DNA of 64,000 bases from Kytococcus schroeteri (GCF_002847825.1 NZ_PKIZ01000014.1:11244-75243); one strand, 5' to 3'; shown: positions 41,778 through 51,371, counted from the stretch's first letter. Notes: generated by a model not told the origin, from the sequence alone. Numbers and translations are program-made.

Positions 41778-43429
41778 CGCACGCGAGGGGCGCGGGCGCG
41801 ACGGGGGCCGCCTCCGGGGACCCGGGCCCGATGGGGGACGCGCGCCCCGTGGTGGTGCTCGGCGCCGGCGTGGCCGGGATGGTGGCCGCGCTGTCCGTCG
41901 CGCCGTGGCCGTGCGTGCTGGTGAGTCCGGAGGCGCCCGGGCGGGGCGGTTCCACCGAGCTGGCGCAGGGCGGGCTCGCCGCGGCCGTGGGAGCGGGCGA
42001 CCGGCCGGCCGACCACGCTGCGGACACCCTGGCCGCCGGGGCCGGGCTGTGCGACGCGGCGACCGTGGACCGCATCGTGGGCGCCGGGCCCGAGGTGGTG
42101 GCGCTGCTGGCCGACCTCGGCGTGGCCTGGGACCGTGCCGCGGGCGAGGAGGTTGAGGGTCGTGAGCCCGCCGCCGACCCCGCGCCGTGGGCGCTGGGCC
42201 GCGAGGGCGGGCACGGCCGGCACCGGGTGGTGCACGCGGGCGACCGGTCGGGCGCCGTCATCGCCGCCGCCCTGGCCGATGCGGTGGCTGCCGCCGGGCA
42301 CGTCACGCACCTGGCCGGCGAGGCCACCGGGCTGCTGACCGGCGAGGACCGCGTCACCGACGTGCGCGTGCGCACGGCCACCGGCGAGCGCGACCTGGCC
42401 GCGGCCGCCGTCGTGCTGGCCACCGGCGGGTTCGCCGGGCTCTTCCGTGACAGCACCAACCCCGCCACCAACGCCGGCGCCGGCATCGTGCTGGCCGCCC
42501 GCGCCGGGGCCGTGCTGGGCGACCTGGAGTTCGTGCAGTTCCACCCCACCGCGCTCGACCTGACTGACACCCCGGTGGGCCGGTCCGAAACCGCCGCGGG
42601 CCGCCCCCCGGCCGGGCGCCTGCCGCTGCTCACCGAGGCCCTGCGCGGCGACGGCGCCGTGCTGCGGGCCGACGGCCAGCGCTTCGTGGGCGAGGTGGCC
42701 CCGCGCGACGTCGTGGCCGCCGCCGTGCACGCGCAGCGCCTGGCCGGCCGGCGGGTGGAGCTGGACTGCCGCGGTGTGCGCGGGCTGGAGGAGTTCACCG
42801 CCCTGGCCGCCACCGCCGCCGCGGTCGGCCTGGACCCGCGTCGGGACCCGCTGCCGGTCTGCCCGGCCGCCCACTACACGGTGGGCGGGGTGCTCAGCGA
42901 CGCCCGCGGCCGCACGACCGTGCCGGGGCTCTGGGCCGTCGGCGAGGTGGCCTGCACCGGGCTGCACGGCGCCAATCGGTTGGCCTCCAACTCGCTGCTC
43001 GAGGGGGTGGTGACCGCACGCGCGGCCGCAGCGGACGTGCTCTCGGCCGCGGGGGAGCCGGCTGAGAGCGCCGCGCAGTCGGCTGATCTGGCTGGCACCT
43101 GGCACGATGGGTGGCGCTCGCCCGTGGGGGCCGAGCGCACCATCACCGCCGATGCGGCAGAGGCCGCCCTGGCGACCGAGCGTCTCCTCGGGGACGGTCC
43201 CGCCCGCGACCCGCTGGTGGGCGAGCTGCTCTCCACCGCCGCCGGCGTGGCCCGCCGTCGCGACGAGGTGCACCGCGCCCTGACCGCGCTCGAGGGCCGC
43301 CCCGGGCCCGATGCCCTGGTGGCCCGCCTCGTGCTGCGTTCCGCCCTGCGGCGCGAGCGGTCGGTGGGCGGCCACCGGTGGGTCGAGGAGCAGGGCCGGC
43401 CCACCCACCGCGCAGGAGCCGTCGCATGA
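41774..43429 (+). CDS. nadB: L-aspartate oxidase
   Basis: A 551-residue flavoenzyme that oxidises L-aspartate to iminoaspartate for NadA. FAD motif: VVVLGAGVAGMVAAL (after a 30-residue Gly/Ala-rich leader); GGSTELAQGGLAAAVGAGD; HAGDRSGAVIAAAL; the substrate region FVQFHPTALDL; and CPAAHYTVGGVLSDARGRTT, VGEVACTGLHGANRLASNSL. The GTG overlaps the nadA stop; an ATG at 41830 would remove most of the leader and is an alternative start. Confidence 0.95.
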   Translation: MTHARGAGATGAASGDPGPMGDARPVVVLGAGVAGMVAALSVAPWPCVLVSPEAPGRGGSTELAQGGLAAAVGAGDRPADHAADTLAAGAGLCDAATVDRIVGAGPEVVALLADLGVAWDRAAGEEVEGREPAADPAPWALGREGGHGRHRVVHAGDRSGAVIAAALADAVAAAGHVTHLAGEATGLLTGEDRVTDVRVRTATGERDLAAAAVVLATGGFAGLFRDSTNPATNAGAGIVLAARAGAVLGDLEFVQFHPTALDLTDTPVGRSETAAGRPPAGRLPLLTEALRGDGAVLRADGQRFVGEVAPRDVVAAAVHAQRLAGRRVELDCRGVRGLEEFTALAATAAAVGLDPRRDPLPVCPAAHYTVGGVLSDARGRTTVPGLWAVGEVACTGLHGANRLASNSLLEGVVTARAAAADVLSAAGEPAESAAQSADLAGTWHDGWRSPVGAERTITADAAEAALATERLLGDGPARDPLVGELLSTAAGVARRRDEVHRALTALEGRPGPDALVARLVLRSALRRERSVGGHRWVEEQGRPTHRAGAVA

Positions 43430-44391
43430 CCACGCACGCCACGCCATCGTCATCGCCATCGTCCACACTCTCGACACCCGCTGTGACCGTTCGCGCCCCG
43501 CGCCCGGCCGACGTCGACGCCCTCGTGGCCGCCGCCCTCGCCGAGGACCTCGGCACCGGCGGAGACGTCACCGCCCGCGCCACCGTCCCGGACGACGCCA
43601 CCGGCGCGGCGGTCGTGGTGGCCCGCGAGGCCGGCGTCGTCTCCGGGCTGGACTTCGTGGCCGCCGCCTTCGAGCAGGTCGATCCCCGCCTCGTGGTCGA
43701 GCCGCTGGCCGCCGACGGCGACCGTGTGCCCGCCGGCACCCCACTGGCGCGTGTCACCGGGCCCACGCGCGGCATCGTCACCGGGGAGCGCGTGGCGCTG
43801 AACTTCCTCGGCCTGCTCAGCGGGGTGGCCACGGCCACCGCCCGCCTCGTGGACGAGGTGGCCGGCACCGGCGCCCGGGTGGTGGACACGCGCAAGACCG
43901 TGCCCGGTCTGCGGGCCGCCCAGAAGCGGGCGGTGCGCCACGGCGGCGGGTCCAACCACCGCCTCGGGCTGCACGACGCGGTGATGGTGAAGGACAACCA
44001 CATCGCCCTGGCCGGCGGTGTGACGGCGGTGCTGGAGCGGCTCGCCGAGGGTCCGGAGGCGCCGGGCCACATGGTGCGCGTCGAGGTGGAGGTGGACACC
44101 CTCGAGCAGCTCGGGGAACTGGCCGCGTTCGACCGGGCCCGCGCCGAGGCCGGGCGGCGCCCCGTGGTGGACGTGGTGCTCCTGGACAACATGGGCCCCG
44201 CCCGGGTGCGCGATGCCGTGGCGCTGCTCCGCGGTGCCGGGCTGCGGCCGGTGGTGGAGGTCTCCGGCGGCGTGGCGCCCGGTGGTGCGGCGCGGGCGCT
44301 CGCCGAGGCCGGCGCGGACGTGCTGAGCTCCGGGGCGCTGACCCATTCCGCCCGGTGGCTGGACGTGGCGCTGGAGGACGAGCCGGCCTGA
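43426..44391 (+). CDS. nadC: Nicotinate-nucleotide pyrophosphorylase (quinolinate phosphoribosyltransferase)
   Basis: A 321-residue enzyme that turns quinolinate and PRPP into nicotinate mononucleotide. Family motifs: LAEDLGTGGDVTARATV, ERVALNFLGLLSGVATAT, DTRKTVPGLRAAQKRAVRHG, SNHRLGLHDAVMVKDNH and VEVEVDTLEQ. The first 25 residues are Ser/Thr/Pro-rich and not conserved. The ATG overlaps the nadB stop (ATGA), completing a three-gene de novo NAD operon. Confidence 0.95.
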   Translation: MTTHATPSSSPSSTLSTPAVTVRAPRPADVDALVAAALAEDLGTGGDVTARATVPDDATGAAVVVAREAGVVSGLDFVAAAFEQVDPRLVVEPLAADGDRVPAGTPLARVTGPTRGIVTGERVALNFLGLLSGVATATARLVDEVAGTGARVVDTRKTVPGLRAAQKRAVRHGGGSNHRLGLHDAVMVKDNHIALAGGVTAVLERLAEGPEAPGHMVRVEVEVDTLEQLGELAAFDRARAEAGRRPVVDVVLLDNMGPARVRDAVALLRGAGLRPVVEVSGGVAPGGAARALAEAGADVLSSGALTHSARWLDVALEDEPA

Positions 44392-44480
44392 GGCGGGGCG
44401 GCCCCACGTGAGTCGCCCTGAGGCGGGGCGCCCCATGCGCGCGAGGGGGTGACGCCGCGTCCCTCCTAGACTTCTGGCGC

Positions 44481-46499
44481 ATGGAGCCGTCGCAGACCGT
44501 CCGTCGCATCGTCGTCGTGGGAGGGGCCGGTGCGCTGGGCTCCCGCTTCGTGGAGTGGTTCCGCGGCGAGGGCGACCTGGTGCACGTCATCGACCCCGCG
44601 GCGCCCTCCCGCCCCGGGTCCGACGGCCTGCCCGCGGCCTCCCACACCGGTGACCCCGCCGCGGACGCCGCCGCGCTGGCCGCCGCCGACCTCGTGCTCG
44701 TGGCGGTGCCCATCCGGGTCACCCCGGAGGTCGTCGCGGCGCTGCCCCCGCTGCGCCCCGACGCGGTGCTGGCCGACCTCACGTCCGTGAAGGCCCCCGC
44801 CGTGGCCGCGATGCTGGACACCCACCCCGGGCCGGTGGCGGGCCTGCACCCCATGTTCGGGCCGGACGTCGCCTCACCCGCCGGCGAGGTGGTGGTGCAC
44901 TCCCCGGGCCGCGGCGACGTGGCCTGGCTGCTGGACCGCATCGCCGGCTGGGGGTGCCGCGTGGAGACCGTGGACGCCGCCGAGCACGACCGGCTCATGG
45001 GCGTCATCCAGGCGCTGCGGCACACCGTGACCTTCGCGTACGGCGCGGACCTGCGCCGCGAGGGGGCCGACCTGGAGACGCTGCTGGCCCTGAGCAGCCC
45101 CATCTACCGCACCGAGCTGATGATGGTGGCGCGCCTCTTCGCCCAGGACGCCGGGCTGTACCACGACATCATCACCGCCAGCGAGGCGAACCTCGAGCTG
45201 CTGCAGCACTTCCACACCACCCTCGGCGAGGTGGTGGAACGCCTCCGCGCCGGCGACCGGGAGGGCTTCCTGGCCGAGTTCGAGGCCGTCCGTGAGTACT
45301 TCGCGGGCCACTCCGAGGCGTTCCTGGCCGAGAGCCGCGAGCTGCTGCAGGCTGCCAAGAGCCTGCGCGCCGGCGGGCCCGACGAGCCCACCGGCCCGGC
45401 CGCCGACGACGACGAGCTGGCCGCCCGCCTGGCCCCGCACCGGGCCGAGATCGACCGCATCGACCGCGAGGTGCTGCGCCTGGTGAACGAGCGGGCGGCG
45501 CAGGCCCGCGCCATCGGCACGCTCAAGGGCACCGGCGCGGCCTACCGGCCCGAGCGGGAGGCCCAGGTGCTGCGCCGCCTGGTGGAGCGCAATCCCGGCC
45601 CGCTGCCGGACGACGCGGTGCGCCGCGTGTTCCGCGAGGTGATGAGCGAGTGCCTGGCGCTGGAGCGGCCGCTGACCGTGGCCTACCTGGGGCCGGCGGG
45701 CACGTTCACCGAGCAGGCGGCGGTGCGGCACTTCGGCGGTGCGGCGCACACGGTGGCGGCGGCCAGCCTCGAGGAGGTGCTGCGCGAGGTGGAGGCACGG
45801 CAGGCCGACTACGCCGTGGTGCCGGTGGAGAACTCCACCGAGGGTGCCGTGGGGCGGGCGCTGGACCTGCTCTCGCGCAGCCCGCTGCAGGCCGTGGGGG
45901 AGGTGAGCCTGCGGATCGTGCACCACCTGATGGGCCGCGGCCCGGTGGAGGGGGTGCGCCGGGTGTACGCGCACGCCCAGGCGCTCGCGCAGTGCCAGGA
46001 GTACCTGACCCGCCACCTGCCCGGCGTGGAGCGGATGCCGGTGAGCAGCAACGCCGAGGCGGCGCGCCTGGTGGCCGAGCTGGCCGCGCAGGGCGTCACC
46101 GACGTGGCGGCGCTGGGGCCCGAGGGGGCGGCGGAGCTGTACGGGCTCGACGTGCTGCGCTCCGGGGTGGAGGACGACCCGGAGAACACGACGCGCTTCC
46201 TGGTGCTGGGGCACAGCTCGCCGCCGCCGAGCGGCCGGGACCGCACGAGCCTGGTGGTGGCCCCGCCGCGCACCGACCGGGACGGTGCCCTCATGGCGAT
46301 GCTGGAGCCGCTGGCCCGGCACGGGGTGTCGATGACGCGGCTGGAGTCGCGCCCGATGCGGGGCGCCTTGTGGCAGTACGTGTTCTACCTGGAGGTGGAC
46401 GGGCACTCCGACGAGGAGCCGGTGGCCGCGGCGCTCGCCGACCTGCGGGACGACGCGGTGTTCTTCCACCTGGTGGGCAGCTACCCCCGCGTGGACTGA
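44481..46499 (+). CDS. Trifunctional prephenate dehydrogenase / chorismate mutase / prephenate dehydratase fusion
   Basis: A 672-residue fusion covering both terminal branches of Tyr and Phe synthesis. Residues 1 to about 300 are a TyrA-type dehydrogenase close to the E. coli T-protein domain (VVVGGAGALGSRFVEWF; GPVAGLHPMFGPD; MGVIQALRHTVTFAYG; LLALSSPIYRTELMMVARLF). About 307-392 is an AroQ chorismate mutase (LAPHRAEIDRIDREVLRLVN). About 393-578 is prephenate dehydratase (TVAYLGPAGTFTEQAAVRHF; PVENSTEGAVG; ENTTRFLVLG). The C-terminus is an ACT domain with GALM and ESRP, the Phe-binding motifs. TAGACT is 8 nt before the ATG, suggesting a leaderless message. Confidence 0.9.
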   Translation: MEPSQTVRRIVVVGGAGALGSRFVEWFRGEGDLVHVIDPAAPSRPGSDGLPAASHTGDPAADAAALAAADLVLVAVPIRVTPEVVAALPPLRPDAVLADLTSVKAPAVAAMLDTHPGPVAGLHPMFGPDVASPAGEVVVHSPGRGDVAWLLDRIAGWGCRVETVDAAEHDRLMGVIQALRHTVTFAYGADLRREGADLETLLALSSPIYRTELMMVARLFAQDAGLYHDIITASEANLELLQHFHTTLGEVVERLRAGDREGFLAEFEAVREYFAGHSEAFLAESRELLQAAKSLRAGGPDEPTGPAADDDELAARLAPHRAEIDRIDREVLRLVNERAAQARAIGTLKGTGAAYRPEREAQVLRRLVERNPGPLPDDAVRRVFREVMSECLALERPLTVAYLGPAGTFTEQAAVRHFGGAAHTVAAASLEEVLREVEARQADYAVVPVENSTEGAVGRALDLLSRSPLQAVGEVSLRIVHHLMGRGPVEGVRRVYAHAQALAQCQEYLTRHLPGVERMPVSSNAEAARLVAELAAQGVTDVAALGPEGAAELYGLDVLRSGVEDDPENTTRFLVLGHSSPPPSGRDRTSLVVAPPRTDRDGALMAMLEPLARHGVSMTRLESRPMRGALWQYVFYLEVDGHSDEEPVAAALADLRDDAVFFHLVGSYPRVD

Positions 46500-46732
46500 G
46501 CCGCCGCGCGGGGGGGCTGGCCGGGTTGGCGGGGGTCCTGACCTGGGGCGGGGTCCTGACCCGGAACCGCGTCCCGGTGCTGCCACGCCGGGCCCGCACG
46601 CCCTCACCCGGACCGACCTCGCCCCACCCCTTGCTGGGATGCGTCGGGGCGCATAGGTTCGGGGCACGGCCGTCCACCCGGCGGCCCCGGGTCCCGCCCG
46701 ACCGAGCCACGCCCCATCGTCAGGAGGCCGAG

Positions 46733-47020
46733 GTGCCGTTGTACGCCGTCCGTTGCGAGGCCGCCCACGAGGGCGAGGTGCAGGTGCCGCTTGCCCGCGC
46801 CGACGAGCCCATCGCCTGCCCCACCTGCGGGGCCGCCGCGCGCCGGCTCATCTCCTCGCCCCGCATCGGCCGCGGCAACGACCCGCGGGCGCGCCTCATC
46901 GAGTCCACCGAGGCCACCGCGCACGCCCCCCAGGTGGTCGATGCCGTGCCCGGCGCGGGAAACCGCCGCGCCACCCCGGTGAGCCGCGACCCGCGGCACG
47001 CCAAGCTGCCTCGCCCCTGA
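46733..47020 (+). CDS. fmdB: FmdB-like zinc-ribbon protein linked to formamidase
   Basis: A 95-residue protein beginning PLYAVRCEAAHEGEVQVPLA with a second pair in IACPTCGAAARRLISSPRIG; the Cys pattern (one Cys, then CPTC) is a reduced zinc ribbon. The C-terminal half is Ala/Arg/Pro-rich. The GTG at 46733 has AGGAGG at 46722-46727. It lies 56 nt before fmdA, as in other fmdAB operons, where FmdB-type proteins are thought to regulate or assist amidase expression. Confidence 0.8.
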   Translation: MPLYAVRCEAAHEGEVQVPLARADEPIACPTCGAAARRLISSPRIGRGNDPRARLIESTEATAHAPQVVDAVPGAGNRRATPVSRDPRHAKLPRP

Positions 47021-47076
47021 GCACCCCCACGCCACCGCTCCGGGAGGTCCGGGGCGGCCCCCGGAAGGAGCACGTG

Positions 47077-48330
47077 ATGCCGAAGAACATCTTCCCGCTG
47101 GACTCCGCCAAGTCCTTCACCGAGCAGGAGAAGCTGGGCCACAACCGGTGGCACCCCGAGATCCCGCCGGTGGCCACCGTCAAGCCGGGCGACACGTTCC
47201 GCGTGGACTGCCGCGAGTGGTTCGACGGGTTCATGAAGAACGACGACTCCGCCGAGGACATCCGCGACGCGCCGCTGGACAAGGTGCACACCCTCTCCGG
47301 CCCGTTCCGGGTGGAGGGCGCCAAGCCCGGTGACCTGCTGGTGGTCGACATCCTCGACGTGGGCCCGATCCCGCAGGAGGAGGGCCCGCTGGCCGGCCAG
47401 GGCTGGGGCTACACCGGCATCTTCGCCAAGAAGAACGGTGGTTCCTTCCTTACCGACGAGTTCCCGGACGCGTACAAGGCCGTGTGGGACTTCACCGGCC
47501 AGACCGCCACGTCCCGCCACGTGCCGGGCGTGAGCTTCACCGGCATCATCCACCCGGGTCTCATGGGCACCGCGCCCTCCGCGGAGCTGCTGGGGAAGTG
47601 GAACACCCGCGAGGCCGCGCTGATCGCCACCGACCCCGAGCGCGTGCCGCCGCTGGCCCTGCCGCCGCAGCCGAAGGACGCCATCCTCGGTGGTGTTCCG
47701 CAGGGAGACTACGACCGCGTGGCCGGCGAGGCCGCCCGCACCGCCCCGCCGCGTGAGAACGGCGGAAACCAGGACATCAAGAACCTGTCCAAGGGCACGC
47801 GCGTGTTCTACCCGGTGTTCGTGGACGGCGCGAACTTCTCCGTGGGCGACCTGCACTTCAGCCAGGGCGACGGCGAGATCACCTTCTGCGGCGGCATCGA
47901 GATGGGTGGCTTCATCGACTTCCACGTGGACGTCATCCCCGGCGGCATGGAGAAGTACGGGGTCACCGAGAACGCGATCTTCATGCCGGGCAACGTGGAG
48001 CCGCGCTACAGCCAGTGGCTCAGCTTCTCGGGCACCTCGGTGACGCTGGACGGCGAGCAGCGGTACCTCGACTCGCACCTGGCCTACCAGCGGGCCTGCC
48101 TGCACGCCATCGACTACCTGAGCACCTTCGGCTGGTCCAAGGAGCAGGCCTACCTGCTGCTGGGTGCCGCGCCGATCGAGGGCCGCTTCTCGGGCGTGGT
48201 GGACATCCCCAACGCGTGCGCCACGGTCTACCTGCCCACGGAGATCTTCGACATCGACATCCGGCCCGGCGCCGGGGACGTGCCGAAGATCGACCCGGGC
48301 ATCGGCGCCCCGCGGGCCTCGCTGGCCTGA
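47077..48330 (+). CDS. fmdA: Formamidase (FmdA/AmdA family)
   Basis: A 417-residue acetamidase/formamidase that hydrolyses formamide to formate and ammonia. Family features: N-terminal HNRWHPEIPPVATVKPGD, RVDCREWFDG, HTLSGPFRVEGAKPGDLLVV, GVSFTGIIHPGLMGTAPS, GGNQDIKNLSKGTRVFYPVF, HFSQGDGEITFCGGIEMGGF and the late AAPIEGRFSGVVDIPNACAT. GGAAGGAG precedes the ATG. The gene supplies nitrogen from small amides; an inducing regulator is not seen next to it. Confidence 0.95.
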   Translation: MPKNIFPLDSAKSFTEQEKLGHNRWHPEIPPVATVKPGDTFRVDCREWFDGFMKNDDSAEDIRDAPLDKVHTLSGPFRVEGAKPGDLLVVDILDVGPIPQEEGPLAGQGWGYTGIFAKKNGGSFLTDEFPDAYKAVWDFTGQTATSRHVPGVSFTGIIHPGLMGTAPSAELLGKWNTREAALIATDPERVPPLALPPQPKDAILGGVPQGDYDRVAGEAARTAPPRENGGNQDIKNLSKGTRVFYPVFVDGANFSVGDLHFSQGDGEITFCGGIEMGGFIDFHVDVIPGGMEKYGVTENAIFMPGNVEPRYSQWLSFSGTSVTLDGEQRYLDSHLAYQRACLHAIDYLSTFGWSKEQAYLLLGAAPIEGRFSGVVDIPNACATVYLPTEIFDIDIRPGAGDVPKIDPGIGAPRASLA

Positions 48331-48348
48331 GGCCGGCACCGGCACCAC

Positions 48349-48408
48349 GGGCCGGGTGCGTTCCCGAAGACCGCGACGCGACGCGGCGGACGGGAACGCG
48401 CCCGGCCC
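48349..48408 (+). terminator. fmdA terminator
   Basis: An 18-bp stem (48349-48366 with 48391-48408, one mismatch) built on GGGCCGGGTGCGTTCCCG encloses a 24-nt loop that can itself fold (CCGCG...CGCGG). It starts 18 nt after the fmdA stop. Confidence 0.8.
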
Positions 48409-48441
48409 GATGGCGTGTGCGCCGACCCGGGGCGCGCCGGC

Positions 48442-48940
48442 TCAGCGCACCTGGCCGTCGCCCTCCACGACCCACTTGGTGGTGGTCAGCTCCGGCAGCG
48501 CCATCGGCCCGCGTGCGTGCAGCTTCTGCGTGGAGATGCCGATCTCCGCCCCGAACCCGAACTCGCCGCCGTCGGTGAACCGGGTGGAGGCGTTCACCAG
48601 CACGGCGGCCGCGTCCACCTCGGCGGTGAAGCGCCGTGCCGCGGCCCGGTCGCCGGTGACGATGGCCTCGGTGTGGCCGCTGGAGTGCTCCTGCACGTGG
48701 GCGATCGCCGCGTCGAGGGAGTCCACCACCCCGGGCGGAGAGGTCCAGCGAGAGGTACTCGGTGTCGTCGTCCTCGTCGGTGACCGGCACTCACGTGGCG
48801 CCGGCCGCCTCGGCGTAGCCGCGCACCGCCTCGTCGCCGTGCACGGTGACCCCGGCGTCGGCCAGGGCGGCCATGATGCCGGGCAGCGTGGCCGCCGCGG
48901 CGCCGCGGTGCACCAGCAGCGACAGGGCCAGCCGCCGCGA
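48442..48940 (-). pseudogene. proA remnant (gamma-glutamyl phosphate reductase), 5'-truncated and frameshifted
   Basis: Only the C-terminal third of ProA remains. Reading on the minus strand, [20 protein letters not shown] to YAEAAGAT ends at a TGA (48791-48793), [14 protein letters not shown] follows in the same frame, then a frameshift near 48740 leads to [40 protein letters not shown] and [20 protein letters not shown], ending at 48442. The conserved stretch with the catalytic Cys just before (E/S)LLVHR is already lost. The remnant cannot be functional. Confidence 0.9.
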
Positions 48941-48971
48941 TGACGTGCGGACAGGTCGGGCCGTGGGCAGG

Positions 48972-49253
48972 TCAGACGATGCCGCGCTCCGGGTCGTCGT
49001 CCTCGCGGCGCACCTCGTCGGGGTCCCGCAGGGCGAGTCCGGCGCCAAAGGCCATGGCCCCCAGGCCGACGCACACGAGGAAGGACCCCCATCCCTCCGG
49101 GCTGGTGGGGGACGGCCAGGTGTGCCCCAGCACCCAGAATGCGAGCAGGAACACCACCAGCCCCGCGATGCTGGCGCCAGCCACCCGCTTCTGGCGGCGC
49201 TGGGCGGGCGTCTGGCGAGGCGCATCGCCCTGGAACTCCGGCGGCTCGATCAT
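48972..49253 (-). CDS. Small membrane protein of unknown function
   Basis: A 93-residue protein with a charged N-terminus ([20 protein letters not shown]) and two membrane helices ([20 protein letters not shown] and [20 protein letters not shown]), ending in an acidic tail ([17 protein letters not shown]). The ATG at 49253 is preferred because the sequence further upstream is the 8-bp tandem array. Actinobacterial proteins of this size and layout are common; no function is known. Confidence 0.65.
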   Translation of the reverse strand: MIEPPEFQGDAPRQTPAQRRQKRVAGASIAGLVVFLLAFWVLGHTWPSPTSPEGWGSFLVCVGLGAMAFGAGLALRDPDEVRREDDDPERGIV

Positions 49254-49293
49254 CGGCCCAGAGTACGCAGCGGGGTCGGTCGGGCAGGCTGTG

Positions 49294-49328
49294 CCCACGG
49301 CCCCACGGCCCCACGGCCCCACGGCCCC
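49294..49328. repeat. 8-bp microsatellite
   Basis: CCCCACGG repeats about four times between the small membrane protein gene and the DUF222-HNH gene. Slippage here could change spacing in the upstream region of the membrane protein gene. Confidence 0.8.
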
Positions 49329-49360
49329 AGCGGGCGTGTGGCGCGGGCGGATGGGTGCCC

Positions 49361-50950
49361 TCATGGTCGGAACCCCACCACGGCAGTGCCGTCGGGTGCC
49401 CGGTGCACCACGTGGCGCACGGTCGGGTCACTGAGTCGTCGGTGGTGTCGCCCGCAGAGCGGGATCCCGTTGGTCAGGTCGGTCGCCCCGCCGCCGGGGT
49501 CGAGTACCTCGCCGCCCGGCCCCCGCACTGGTGCCCACGGCTGGTCATGATGGATCTCGCACCAGGAGAACGGTCGATCGCAGTCCTCCGCGGCGCACTC
49601 GCGGTACCGCGTGGCCAACGCTGCCCGCTGGCCGTCGGTGAAGGAGCGCGACTGGCGCCCCAGGTCGAGAGGCAGCGACTCGCCGCCCATGACCACCGGG
49701 ATGATCCCGGCATTGCTCGCGAGCCGCCGCACCTGCCCGGCCGAGACGTCGTCTCCGGTGTCGGTGATGCCGGTCCGGTCGGTCTCGCCTCGCAGGGTCT
49801 CGAGGTCGGTGGTCACCAGCAGGATCGCGTTGATCTTCGACCCCAGGTGGTCGGTCGGCAGGTGGTCGATCAGCTCGGCGAACGCCTTGCCCCGCTCGTG
49901 GGACCAATCGATCTGCTGGTCCCTCCAGGCTGTGCCCGTGAGCTCGTCGCCGGCCGGCTCGGGGAGTCCGGGCTCGCCCTCGAGCGGCCCCGTGCCCGCG
50001 TCGTCCGCCGCGCCCCGGGTCGCTGACTGCTGGCGCTGCTGGTGGGCCAGTCGTCGCGGCGCGGTGGCGGCCTGCAGGGCCTTGCCGAGCATGCGCGCCT
50101 GCAGCGTGGGCAGCACGAACTGGCCGTAGCTCGTGCCGTCCCCGCGGTCGACCATCCAGAAGCTCGCGGCCTCCCAGGCGGCCTCCTCCTCCGAGCGCAC
50201 CACCGCGTCGTGGTGGGCGTCCACCTCGGCAGCGGTTCGGTCCAGCTCCTGCAGGCAGCGCCGGGCCTCACGCCGCAGTTGGCCCGGTGACATCCGTTGC
50301 GCCTTGCGCACCAGCCTCGTCTCGATCCGGAGCCGCTCCTCGGGCGTCACGTCCTCGGGCAGGTCCTCCAGCGCGCTGGTGATGATGCGCGCCTGCTGGC
50401 GCGTGATGCGGCCCGCGTCCCAGGCGTCGGCAGTGGGGGACTGGCGCCGTCCGGCCCCTTCGCCACGGTCGCCGCTGCCCGCGCTGCCCGGCCCGTTCGG
50501 CTCACCCGTGTCGACGTCCTCGGGCTCGGCGGGCGCGTGGTTGCCCAGGGCGCGGGCGAGTCGCTCGTCCTCGGAGGCCGACCGTCGGTCCGTGCGGGTG
50601 CGTCCGGCGGTGAACTGCGCGTCGTCGTCGTGGCCGGCGCGACCCGCCTCCCGGGTCCGTCGCACCACGTCGAGCGCGCGGGAGCGCACGCGGTCGTGCC
50701 GGTTGGCCAGGGCCTGCGTCTGCTCCACCAGCCACTCGAGCTCTTGGGGGCCGAGCGTGGAGGCCGCCTCGCCGAGCGAGGCCACGGCCCGGATCAGCGC
50801 GTCCGCCGCCTCGTGAGCGCGTGCTACCGCGTCGTGGGCCCGGCCCAGTGCCCCGCTCCCCGGAGTTGCGCCATCCGGCGGGCCGGTGCTGACCGGACCC
50901 GCCGGGGGCGGTGGTGCCGGTGGCGCTGCATCGTGCGTGACGGCGGCCAT
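49361..50950 (-). CDS. DUF222 / HNH endonuclease protein (13E12-repeat family)
   Basis: A 529-residue protein with an N-terminal DUF222 region ([75 protein letters not shown]) and a C-terminal HNH nuclease domain: [36 protein letters not shown]. The zinc cysteines and the HH pair are present. Such genes are multicopy and mobile-looking in actinobacteria; their role is unknown. The ATG at 50950 lies behind GGGAGGGGG. A promoter (50998-51027) fits about 40 nt of leader. Confidence 0.88.
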   Translation of the reverse strand: MAAVTHDAAPPAPPPPAGPVSTGPPDGATPGSGALGRAHDAVARAHEAADALIRAVASLGEAASTLGPQELEWLVEQTQALANRHDRVRSRALDVVRRTREAGRAGHDDDAQFTAGRTRTDRRSASEDERLARALGNHAPAEPEDVDTGEPNGPGSAGSGDRGEGAGRRQSPTADAWDAGRITRQQARIITSALEDLPEDVTPEERLRIETRLVRKAQRMSPGQLRREARRCLQELDRTAAEVDAHHDAVVRSEEEAAWEAASFWMVDRGDGTSYGQFVLPTLQARMLGKALQAATAPRRLAHQQRQQSATRGAADDAGTGPLEGEPGLPEPAGDELTGTAWRDQQIDWSHERGKAFAELIDHLPTDHLGSKINAILLVTTDLETLRGETDRTGITDTGDDVSAGQVRRLASNAGIIPVVMGGESLPLDLGRQSRSFTDGQRAALATRYRECAAEDCDRPFSWCEIHHDQPWAPVRGPGGEVLDPGGGATDLTNGIPLCGRHHRRLSDPTVRHVVHRAPDGTAVVGFRP

Positions 50951-50997
50951 CTCGCACCCCCTCCCGGTGTCGTCGGTCGTCCCCTCCGTCACCAGCA

Positions 50998-51027
50998 ATA
51001 CTAGTACACACATCTCAACAAGGACAA
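50998..51027 (-). promoter_or_regulatory. Promoter of the DUF222-HNH gene
   Basis: On the minus strand TTGTCC (51022-51027) and TAGTAT (50998-51003) are spaced 18 bp, and the local sequence is AT-rich for this genome. Confidence 0.5.
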
Positions 51028-51079
51028 CCCCTATGTAGAACATGTTGATGAACACCCACCCGCCTCGCCCAGGCCGTGG

Positions 51080-51371
51080 CCGTGGCCTGGCCGCGGACGG
51101 TGGCCGGCACGCCGTGGACCTGCGGGACGTCGAGTGGACGCTCGCGAAGGGCCACCAGCTGGCCGTGCGCATCGGCACCATCGACGCGCGCGAGTACTGG
51201 TCGCACGAGCCCACCGGTCAGGGGGTCACCGTGACCGATGCCGCACTGACCCTGGAGCTGCAGACCACGGCCCGCGACGTGCCCACCCAGGGCGAGGAGT
51301 CGCTCTTCCTGGCCCAGTACACGAAGTACGACGGCGAGAAGTGGTCGAAGACGGTGCCCGGGGCGCCCCCT
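51080..51371 (+). pseudogene. Orphan C-terminal fragment, S15/CocE-type hydrolase-like
   Basis: An open frame encodes about 95 residues, DLRDVEWTLAKGHQLAVRIG, SHEPTGQGVTVTDAALTLEL and RDVPTQGEESLFLAQY, which resembles the C-terminal jelly-roll domain of X-Pro dipeptidyl-peptidase/CocE-type proteins. No start codon with a ribosome-binding site and no catalytic domain precede it; upstream is the promoter of the divergent HNH gene. It looks like a leftover of a larger gene. The family assignment is tentative. Confidence 0.4.

Noticed and set aside
44388..44437. Direct repeat CCTGAGGCGGGGCG near the nadC stop
   Set aside because: It is a short local duplication without a second feature; not enough to call an element.
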